From contig SLCK01000103.1 of assembly GCA_007125845.1 (NCBI GenBank), forward strand, positions 1 to 33,192: a DNA stretch of 33,192 bases. Direction: 5' to 3'. How positions within the stretch are numbered: the stretch's first letter is position 1; the number at the start of each line of letters is the position of its first letter. Below are positions 1 through 5,790 of the stretch, piece after piece. Below the pieces are notes generated by a model. The model saw nothing but the letters and a program-made list of their open reading frames with translations. It was not told the DNA's origin and made no database searches. Made by a program: the position numbers and the translations under genes. This stretch comes from Gemmatimonadota bacterium (GTDB lineage Bacteria; Gemmatimonadota; Gemmatimonadetes; Longimicrobiales; Gaopeijiaceae).

Positions 1-743
1 AGGCGGGCCGCCCTCGCCTCGTCCGGCTGGGCGAGGTAGTCCATCGCATAATCGAATGCGAGCTGCACGTACTGGTCGCGGAGCTCGGTCGGGAGGTCGA
101 ATCGGGACCGCCTGAGAATCTCCTCGAAGACCTGCACCCACCGCTGATCGTCCTGGACGGCAATCATTCCCCGGAAGATTCGCCGGTTGGTCCGAAACGA
201 GAAGAGGGTGCGGGACAGGACGCGGTCGAAGAGCTCGTCCGCTTCCGAGTGGTCGTGGAAGAGCACCACCTTCCTGGCCTGGGCGCCGAACCTCTTGCCC
301 AGGTGCACGTCCATGCGGTGTTCCCAGTACGTGTGACCCACGGCCTTCGTGGTGCTGGTCAGGAGCAGGCGGCGCGGCACGTAGAAATTGTGGGCGATGG
401 TGTCCGCGGCGAGGTGGGCCAGGTATCCGTATCCCACCGCCCGGAGCTCCTCGGAATCCGCCTCTTCCAGTATCTCTGCTCCCACGTGCCAGTGGTGCGA
501 GTGGCGTCCCACGGGAGCGTACTTCTTGGCGAACGAGATGTCCGCAGCCACCGAGCCGTAGAGGAAGGGGAGGCGATGGCGCTCGAGCACGGCGCGCACG
601 GTCGGCGGGAGGAGGTGGAGGGAGGAGAGGATCGCCTCCCCGATCGCGATATGCGTACCCGGACCCCAGGCGAGCGCTTCGCCTGGAGCGACGAGGAGCC
701 AGACCAGGGCCCAGAGCAGGCAGGACAGGAGCGCGCGCACCAT
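1..743 (-). CDS. Secreted zinc-dependent phospholipase C-like protein (3' end cut by window edge)
   Basis: Reading the minus strand from an ATG at 743 gives 247 residues that run off the left edge. Residues 1-25 form a signal peptide with a hydrophobic core ending ALA, and Trp26 would be the first mature residue. In the zinc-dependent phospholipase C / S1-P1 nuclease fold the mature N-terminal Trp is itself a zinc ligand. Other candidate ligands follow in family order: His31, Asp68 (GSVAAD), His81-His86 (HSHHWH), His110/Asp114/His118 (HLAADTIAH), and His137/Glu141 (HTYWEH). The family hydrolyses phosphodiester bonds outside the cytoplasm; whether this member cuts phospholipid or something else cannot be told. 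It is the last gene of a minus-strand set, 32 bases after the YtxH-like gene. Ribosome-binding sequence before the ATG is weak. Family assignment is fairly secure, substrate unknown. Confidence 0.72.
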   Translation of the reverse strand, partial: MVRALLSCLLWALVWLLVAPGEALAWGPGTHIAIGEAILSSLHLLPPTVRAVLERHRLPFLYGSVAADISFAKKYAPVGRHSHHWHVGAEILEEADSEELRAVGYGYLAHLAADTIAHNFYVPRRLLLTSTTKAVGHTYWEHRMDVHLGKRFGAQARKVVLFHDHSEADELFDRVLSRTLFSFRTNRRIFRGMIAVQDDQRWVQVFEEILRRSRFDLPTELRDQYVQLAFDYAMDYLAQPDEARAAR

Positions 744-775
744 CCTAGGGACTGTGCTGTCGTTGTGGGAGGCCG

Positions 776-1048
776 TCAGGATCGGCCCCAGGGCCGCGAG
801 AACCCCTTGAGCCGCCGAGCGGCGGATTCAAGGAGAGTTCCACGACCCTCCGCTTCCGCTTCGTCTGCGGTGTGGGGGGCCTCCCCACGGTCCTCCGCAG
901 AGTCCTCCACAGGGTCCTCCCCATCGTCGCTCCCTTGCGATCCGGAGGGGAGGATCGAGCGGGAGAGCGCGGCACCCATCAACACGCCGATCACCACGCC
1001 CGCGGAGAACTCCATCGTGTCGCGAGTCGGGCCCTGAGGGAGCGTCAT
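776..1048 (-). CDS. Small YtxH-like single-pass membrane protein
   Basis: This 90-residue protein has one hydrophobic, glycine-rich segment (about residues 13-33, containing GVVIGVLMGAAL). A long acidic, probably disordered stretch follows (about 38-70), then a basic tail. The layout resembles YtxH/general-stress-type small membrane proteins: a glycine-rich membrane helix with a charged cytoplasmic tail. Its ATG overlaps the stop of the DUF948-like gene by 4 bases (1045-1048), so the two are probably translationally coupled. DUF948 and YtxH-like genes are often neighbours in bacteria, which supports both calls. Function is unknown; a structural or envelope-stress role would be inference. An internal ATG at residue 12 is an alternative start. 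Confidence 0.6.
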   Translation of the reverse strand: MTLPQGPTRDTMEFSAGVVIGVLMGAALSRSILPSGSQGSDDGEDPVEDSAEDRGEAPHTADEAEAEGRGTLLESAARRLKGFSRPWGRS

Positions 1049-1674
1049 CGGGTTCCACCTCCATTGGGGGGATCGGCAGGCGCTTCCGTGCTGGCGGAGG
1101 CCGGCTCCTCCGGGGACGGGTCCCGCGCCGGGTCCGTCTGGACGACTCCGGGGGCTCTTCCGGGACGCCGGGCGCCGTCCCGGCCGGAGGCGCGCCGACG
1201 GTCACCGCGCAGTTGGTCCAAACCGGTTCGGACACCGCGTGCTGTGGACGCGCTGTCTACGAAAGCGTTCTCGGCCTCGTGCTGGACGACCTCCATCAGG
1301 GCGTTGAACTCCTCGACCCTCTCCTCCATTCGATCGGCAGCATGTGTGAGGCGGTCCGAAATCTTGGAGACGGAGTCCGTCAGCTTGAGCGCTTCTCCCG
1401 TCACGGCATCCGAGATCGATTCCACATTCTCGGCGATCTTGCGCAGGCTGCGGACGGCCGGGTCCGCGGCCACATCCCGGCGTGCCTGTTCGAGCGCATG
1501 GATCGCGTTCCTCACCTGCCACGCGACCAGCACGAGCCCGAGGAGGACGAAGATGCACAACGCGGCGATCGACCCGGCCGCCAGCGCGACGATGTAGTCG
1601 ACGCCGTCACGGGCGGCGATGGTGACCATGGTGTCGGCGGGGACGGTCGTCTGGAGCGCTAGATGTGCCATCAT
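1045..1674 (-). CDS. DUF948-like membrane-anchored coiled-coil protein
   Basis: From an ATG at 1674 the protein is 209 residues. One strongly hydrophobic segment (about 27-51) is followed by a long charged helical region (about 55-150) with heptad-like spacing and recurring phrases such as ENVESISD and KISDRLTHAADRMEERV. The last 60 residues are low-complexity and rich in Arg, Pro and Asp. An N-terminal helix plus long coiled coil is the DUF948 pattern. A second ATG at 1629 (194 aa) would also keep the membrane helix; 1674 is preferred because a GGTGA-like sequence precedes it. The frame stays open further upstream but without family-like sequence. It is the first gene of the minus-strand set and diverges from murA. 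Biochemical function of the family is not established. Confidence 0.62.
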   Translation of the reverse strand: MMAHLALQTTVPADTMVTIAARDGVDYIVALAAGSIAALCIFVLLGLVLVAWQVRNAIHALEQARRDVAADPAVRSLRKIAENVESISDAVTGEALKLTDSVSKISDRLTHAADRMEERVEEFNALMEVVQHEAENAFVDSASTARGVRTGLDQLRGDRRRASGRDGARRPGRAPGVVQTDPARDPSPEEPASASTEAPADPPNGGGTR

Positions 1675-1840
1675 GTCACCAGAATAACGTGGAGGCGGGG
1701 GAACGTTCCACCCCGGGGGGCGTGTCCGGTTGTAGGGGACGGGGAGAGGGACTAACTTCCTCCGGCTTTTTGTCCGAAGCGTGCGTATTTCGGCGCCATA
1801 GACTCCGGCGCCGTTCCTCATTGCGGCTCCAGGTGTCGAT
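1675..1840. promoter_or_regulatory. Divergent intergenic region between the DUF948-like gene and murA
   Basis: These 166 bases must hold the promoters for both directions. On the plus strand TTGTAG (1734-1739) lies 17 bases before TAACTT, which is only a weak sigma-70 match, so I do not commit to it. A perfect 7-bp inverted repeat (CGGCGCC at 1791-1797 with GGCGCCG at 1807-1813, 9-base loop) lies 28 bases before the murA ATG. It could be a 5' UTR hairpin or a protein-binding dyad. No coding potential is seen. Confidence 0.4.
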
Positions 1841-3136
1841 ATGTCAGTCTTCGAAGTGGAAGGCGGGAAGGTACTTTCAGGCGCGATCCGACCCACCGGC
1901 AACAAGAACGCGGCCCTCCCGTGTCTCGCGGCGACCCTCCTCACCGAAGATGAAGTGGTCCTGGAGAACATTCCCCGCATCCGGGACGTCAGCACCTTGC
2001 TCGCGATCCTGGAGGCGCTGGGCGCGGAGGTTCAATGGGCCGGCACCAACACGGTGCGCGTGCGGGCCTCGGGGAAGCTGAATTCCCAGCCCGACCCGCA
2101 GCTCTCCGAGCGCATCCGCGCGTCAATTCTCCTGGCGGGGCCCCTGCTGGCTCGTCTCGGTCGGGTCGAGCTGCCCCCGCCCGGAGGCGACGTCATCGGC
2201 CGGAGGCGGCTGGACAGCCATTTCCTCGCCTTTCGCGGTCTCGGCGCGCAGGTGGAGCTGGACGCGACCGAGGTGAAGCTCCGCGCGCCTGAGCTGAGGG
2301 GAAGCGACATCTTCCTCGACGAACCGTCGGTGACGGGAACCGAGAACGCGATCATGGCGGCCGTTCTCGCCAAGGGAACGACGCGACTGCGCAATGCCGC
2401 ATGCGAGCCGCACGTCCAGGATCTGTGCCACCTCCTGAATGCGATGGGAGGGCGCATCTCCGGAATCGGGACGCAGATTCTGGAGATCGAAGGTGTGGAT
2501 CGGCTCGGGGGAGCGACGTACCGGATCCAATCCGACCACATCGAGGCGGGTTCCTTCATCGGACTGGCCGCGGTGACCGGCTCGGTGCTGCGGATTCCAG
2601 ATGCGCCCCTGGGGCACATGGACTCGACGCTGCTGGGGTTTCGGAGGCTCGGTGTCGACTGCGACGTCGACGACGGAGACCTGGTCGTCCATGGAGATCG
2701 GGACCGGAAGATTCGATCCGACGCTTTCGGGCACATCCCGAAGGTGGATGACGGGCCGTGGCCCGCCTTTCCCGCCGATCTGACGTCGATCGCCCTCGTG
2801 ACGGCGACGCAGTGCTCCGGAACCGTTCTCGTTCACGAGAAGATGTTCGAGTCCCGGATGTTCTTCACCGACAAGCTGGTCGCGATGGGCGCGAGGATCA
2901 TCCTGTGCGACCCCCACAGGGCGGTCGTGGTAGGTCCCTCCCCCCTCAGGGGGGCCCCGCTGGAGAGCCCCGACATCCGGGCCGGGATGGCGATGCTTCT
3001 CGCCGCCCTGTGCGCAAACGGCACGAGTCGTATCCAGAACATCGGTCAGATCGAGCGGGGCTACGAGAGGATCCACCTCAGGCTCCGGGAGCTCGGGGCG
3101 GAGATCCAGCGCTTAGAAGGGGGTGAAGGGGAGTAG
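1841..3136 (+). CDS. murA: UDP-N-acetylglucosamine 1-carboxyvinyltransferase MurA (Asp-type active site)
   Basis: MurA transfers enolpyruvate from PEP to UDP-GlcNAc, the first committed step of peptidoglycan synthesis, in the cytoplasm. The 431-residue product has the full EPSP-synthase-like two-domain architecture. Lys22-Asn23 sit in GNKNAAL, the loop is [12 protein letters not shown] (residues 111-122), the C-terminal domain carries FPADLTS, and [10 protein letters not shown] is followed by [14 protein letters not shown] near the end. The loop residue that is Cys in most MurA (Cys115 in E. coli) is Asp117 here (codon 2189-2191). The same change is known from Mycobacterium and Chlamydia, where MurA stays active but is not alkylated by fosfomycin. 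Length is close to the usual 420. The ATG at 1841 lacks a strong Shine-Dalgarno, but the product starts like the family. The gene looks monocistronic. Confidence 0.95.
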   Translation: MSVFEVEGGKVLSGAIRPTGNKNAALPCLAATLLTEDEVVLENIPRIRDVSTLLAILEALGAEVQWAGTNTVRVRASGKLNSQPDPQLSERIRASILLAGPLLARLGRVELPPPGGDVIGRRRLDSHFLAFRGLGAQVELDATEVKLRAPELRGSDIFLDEPSVTGTENAIMAAVLAKGTTRLRNAACEPHVQDLCHLLNAMGGRISGIGTQILEIEGVDRLGGATYRIQSDHIEAGSFIGLAAVTGSVLRIPDAPLGHMDSTLLGFRRLGVDCDVDDGDLVVHGDRDRKIRSDAFGHIPKVDDGPWPAFPADLTSIALVTATQCSGTVLVHEKMFESRMFFTDKLVAMGARIILCDPHRAVVVGPSPLRGAPLESPDIRAGMAMLLAALCANGTSRIQNIGQIERGYERIHLRLRELGAEIQRLEGGEGE

Positions 3137-3187
3137 GAAATCTCGAAACACAGTTCACTTGCCCTTCTTCAAGAACCACTTAGGGAC

Positions 3188-3216
3188 TTGAAGAATTGCC
3201 GGTTTTCGCCTATCCT
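3188..3216 (+). promoter_or_regulatory. Putative sigma-70-type promoter of the rimP-nusA-infB operon
   Basis: TTGAAG (3188-3193) and TATCCT (3211-3216) are separated by exactly 17 bases, a good match to housekeeping -35 and -10 boxes. Transcription would start near 3223, about 160 bases before rimP, so the transcript would carry the terminator-like hairpin at 3263-3286. The match is by eye; no start site is known. Confidence 0.5.
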
Positions 3217-3231
3217 TTTGGTTGAACGAAG

Positions 3232-3303
3232 GCCGCGAACGGCGGTCGTTTGTGAGTGGGGGAGCGGGTGGCCCCCGCTTTTTTTTACTCCGGTGTTCCG
3301 GAG
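3232..3303 (+). promoter_or_regulatory. rimP leader with attenuator-like terminator
   Basis: Three stem-loops follow one another in the presumed leader. The first is GCCG(CGAA)CGGC at 3232-3243. The second is AGCGGG at 3263-3268 pairing with CCCGCT at 3274-3279, running into eight T residues (3279-3286). The third is a perfect CTCCGG(TGTT)CCGGAG at 3288-3303. The second has the form of an intrinsic terminator and sits between the candidate promoter and rimP, so it would stop transcripts before the operon unless overridden. Attenuators ahead of rimP-nusA operons have been described in other bacteria (rimP leader class). NusA, encoded second, acts on hairpin-dependent pausing and termination, so autoregulation is plausible. 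I could not identify a convincing competing antiterminator. The hairpin could instead simply end murA transcripts. Confidence 0.55.
3263..3286 (+). terminator. Intrinsic terminator hairpin upstream of rimP
   Basis: A 6-bp GC-rich stem (3263-3268 with 3274-3279) with a 5-base loop runs directly into a T8 tract ending at 3286. GAGT at 3254-3257 could also pair with ACTC at 3287-3290 around the T tract, with G-U pairs between. It is the clearest intrinsic terminator I found in the window. Confidence 0.65.
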
Positions 3304-3353
3304 AGGTGGAGCGGAAGTGACGGGGAGCCAGCCGATCGGCCCCCGGTGTGCTG

Positions 3354-3383
3354 AGAGGGGACAAGGTCTAGAGGGGACAAGGT
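3354..3383 (+). repeat. 14-bp direct repeat duplicating the rimP ribosome-binding site
   Basis: AGAGGGGACAAGGT occurs at 3354-3367 and again at 3370-3383, separated by CT. The second copy supplies the GAGGGG Shine-Dalgarno 5 bases before the rimP GTG (3382) and overlaps that start codon; the first copy offers the same purine-rich element 16 bases upstream. This looks like a local tandem duplication. Confidence 0.7.
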
Positions 3384-3882
3384 GACGACGCGATTGCCCG
3401 AGATCGAGCTCGAGCTGGAATCCCGGGTCGCGGATCTGGCGATGGAGGTGGTGGAGCTCCAGTGGGCCGGCAATAAGCGTCGGCCGATTCTTCGACTGCG
3501 GATCGACCACGTGGATCCCGGTCCGGAGTCGGGGGTGACTGTCGATGATTGCGCCCGGGTGAGCCGGGAGTTGGAGGCGTGGCTGGACGAACACCCGTCT
3601 CTGTCGGAGCGCTACGTGCTGGAAGTCTCGTCGCCCGGAGTGGAGCGCCCCCTCCATCGGAAGCAGGATTTCGAGCGCTTCCGGGGAGAGGAGGTCGCGC
3701 TCAAGTTGCGCGAGCCGCTCGAGGGCCGAAACCAGAGTCGGGTAGAAGGGATTCTGGCGGAGGTGGAGGGGCTCGATGATTCGTACCGAGTCGTGCTGGA
3801 TCTCCAGGACGGTTCGACGGTGCGTGTGGGCCGCGACCAGATCGTGAAGGCGAATCTGGTTTTTCGATGGGATGGTCGCTGA
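3382..3882 (+). CDS. rimP: Ribosome maturation factor RimP
   Basis: RimP binds the free 30S subunit and helps late assembly steps. The 166-residue product has the family's two-domain form. The N-terminal alpha/beta domain contains DDCARVSRELEAWLDE and the signature YVLEVSSPGVERPL (about residues 75-88). An SH3-like C-terminal domain ends in VGRDQIVKANLVFRW. The GTG start at 3382 follows GAGGGG by 5 bases. nusA begins 49 bases downstream, the standard rimP-nusA pairing. It is the first gene of the large transcription/translation operon and lies directly after the attenuator-like leader. Confidence 0.95.
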   Translation: MTTRLPEIELELESRVADLAMEVVELQWAGNKRRPILRLRIDHVDPGPESGVTVDDCARVSRELEAWLDEHPSLSERYVLEVSSPGVERPLHRKQDFERFRGEEVALKLREPLEGRNQSRVEGILAEVEGLDDSYRVVLDLQDGSTVRVGRDQIVKANLVFRWDGR

Positions 3883-3931
3883 GGGGAGAGGGCTCGGCCC
3901 GACCACCTGATACGTTGAAGAGAGGGTGAAC

Positions 3932-5440
3932 ATGGCGAATGCCGGACAGATTGTCGCTGCCATCCGGGACATGGCGGCCACGAAGAGCCTCTCCCCCGAG
4001 GAGATGAACGACCTGATCAAGGACGGCATCCTGGCCGGCCTCGGCAGGATCTTCGGACCGAATGTGCGTGCGGAGATCGACATCGACGACCATTCGGGAG
4101 AGATTGAGATCATCGTCTTGAAACGGGTCGTGGAGGAAGTCGAGGACGCTTCCGCAGAGATCTCGCTCGAAAAGGCGCGCTGGGACGATCCCACCTTCGA
4201 GGTGGGAGACGTGATGGAGATTCCGGTGGACTTCTCGGAGTTTGGGCGGAACGCGGTGATGGCCACCAAGCAACGGATCGTCCAGAGAGTTCGGGAGGAG
4301 GAGCGGGACCGCATCCGGGAGGAGTTCCTGCATCGCGAGGGCGAGCTCCTCTCCGGCGAGGTCCAACAGGTGGAGAGGGGCAAGATCGTGGTGATGATGA
4401 ACCGCGCCAGAGACGCGGAGGCGATCATCCCGTGGAAGGATCAGAACCCCCGGGAACGGTTCCGTCAGGGCGACCCGATCAGGGCCGTCCTGAAGAAGGT
4501 GGACGAGACCCCCAAGGGGCCGAGGCTCATCCTCTCGCGGGCCGATCCGCTCTTCGTCGAGGCCCTCTTCAAGCTCGAGGTGCCGGAGATCTTCCAGGGA
4601 ATCGTGGAGATCAAGGCGCGTGCGAGAGAGGTCGGCGGACGCACGAAGATCGCGGTCTGGTCGAGGGACGAGTCCATCGATCCGGTCGGCGCCTGCGTGG
4701 GCCTCAAGGGATCGCGGGTCCAGGCGGTGGTGTCCGAGCTGGGAGGAGAGCGGATCGACATCGTTCCATGGCACCCCGATCCGGAAGTGTTCGCGAGGAG
4801 AGCTCTGGCGCCGGCTCGGGTCTCGAAGGTGATCTCCGACGCGGAGCGCCAGGTGATCACCGCGATCGTGGACGAGGACCAGCTTTCCCTCGCGATCGGA
4901 AGAAACGGCCAGAACGTCCGCTTGGCGTCGCAGCTCATCGGATGGCAGATCGACCTCTACGGCTCGAGGGAGTGGCTCGAGAGGGGGGCGGATTCGACTC
5001 TGTTCGCGGCGACTGCCGAAGCGGACGACAGTCTCGAGACCGCGGACTTCCCGATCGCTGAGCTCAAGGTGTCTCCCGAGGCTCTGGCGGCCCTTGAGGC
5101 GGCTGGATATAGTACGTTTCTTGAGATCATCGACCTGGAAGAGAGTGATTTTCGAGAGATTCCCGACCTCCCCGAAGAGGCGGTCGGGCGGCTCATGGAG
5201 ATCATCGACGAGCTGACGGTTCTCGAGGAAGAGGAACCGGACGTGGAGGTGTCTGCGGCGGCGGAGGAGCCGGTGGATGCGGAACCGGCGGAGGACGCCG
5301 GGGACGATGAGGCTTCGGACGAGGCCAACGTGGAGCTCGACGACGACTCTACGGTCAAGGCGCTGGCGGGATCGGACGACCCCGTCGGCGACACCTCTGC
5401 GGAAGAAGATGAAGGAAGCGAGGAGTCCCGGAACGACTGA
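3932..5440 (+). CDS. nusA: Transcription termination/antitermination protein NusA
   Basis: NusA binds RNA polymerase and nascent RNA and modulates pausing, termination and antitermination. From the ATG at 3932 it is 502 residues. It has an N-terminal polymerase-binding domain (1-130), an S1 domain (about 139-203), KH1 (about 233-285, with GACVGLKGSRVQAVV and GGERIDIVPW) and KH2 (about 305-350, with SLAIGRNGQNVRLASQL). A helix-hairpin-helix repeat follows (about 380-430) and then a 70-residue highly acidic tail. An in-frame GTG at 3926 abuts the GAGAGG ribosome-binding site, so the ATG with a 6-base gap is preferred. The acidic tail after a single helical repeat is longer than usual. The stop overlaps the next gene by 32 bases. 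Confidence 0.95.
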   Translation: MANAGQIVAAIRDMAATKSLSPEEMNDLIKDGILAGLGRIFGPNVRAEIDIDDHSGEIEIIVLKRVVEEVEDASAEISLEKARWDDPTFEVGDVMEIPVDFSEFGRNAVMATKQRIVQRVREEERDRIREEFLHREGELLSGEVQQVERGKIVVMMNRARDAEAIIPWKDQNPRERFRQGDPIRAVLKKVDETPKGPRLILSRADPLFVEALFKLEVPEIFQGIVEIKARAREVGGRTKIAVWSRDESIDPVGACVGLKGSRVQAVVSELGGERIDIVPWHPDPEVFARRALAPARVSKVISDAERQVITAIVDEDQLSLAIGRNGQNVRLASQLIGWQIDLYGSREWLERGADSTLFAATAEADDSLETADFPIAELKVSPEALAALEAAGYSTFLEIIDLEESDFREIPDLPEEAVGRLMEIIDELTVLEEEEPDVEVSAAAEEPVDAEPAEDAGDDEASDEANVELDDDSTVKALAGSDDPVGDTSAEEDEGSEESRND

Positions 5441-5765
5441 TGTCCTGGGACTCCTTGGCCTCGCGCAGCGGGCCGGGCAGCTCACGGTCGGCGTCGAGAT
5501 CACGCGAAAGGCGTTGAGTGCAGGAGAGGTGCGGCTGGTCCTCCTGGCGGAGGATGCGTCGCCGCGCCAGATCGAGCGGGTTCGGGTGCTGGCGGGGCAC
5601 AGGGGTGTCCCGGTCGCGGGATTGCGCTCGCAGGACATGTTGGGGAGAGCTCTCGGAAAGGGCCCGGTCTCGGCGGTGGGTGTGACGGGGCGCTCGTTCG
5701 CGAGGCGGCTTCTGGACCTTCTCCCATCGACGCGCTCCGGCTCGTCGGATGGGAAGAAAACGTAG
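5409..5765 (+). CDS. L7Ae/L30e-family (YlxQ-like) RNA-binding protein
   Basis: This 118-residue protein begins inside the nusA acidic-tail coding region (ATG 5409, with GGAAGAAG just upstream). Its core, DVLGLLGLAQRAGQLTVG followed by VRLVLLAEDASPRQIERV and GPVSAVGVTGRSFARRLLDLL, matches the small L7Ae-type proteins (YlxQ) found between nusA and infB in many bacteria. These bind structured RNA, probably kink-turns, but their cellular role is poorly known. The usual ylxR gene that precedes it elsewhere is absent: nusA overlaps this gene directly. Its 3' end overlaps the first open codons of the infB frame but not the preferred infB start. Confidence 0.78.
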   Translation: MKEARSPGTTDVLGLLGLAQRAGQLTVGVEITRKALSAGEVRLVLLAEDASPRQIERVRVLAGHRGVPVAGLRSQDMLGRALGKGPVSAVGVTGRSFARRLLDLLPSTRSGSSDGKKT

Positions 5766-5790
5766 GACGCACAGGAGGAACGCAGGCAAC

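Noticed and set aside
249-1037. Plus-strand open frame of 262 codons in the first kilobase
   Set aside because: The minus strand here encodes a signal peptide and ordered zinc-ligand motifs, while the plus-strand product has no family-like features.
1734-1762. TTGTAG-17-TAACTT as the murA promoter
   Set aside because: Only about 3 of 6 bases match in each box, which is expected by chance in this length of DNA.
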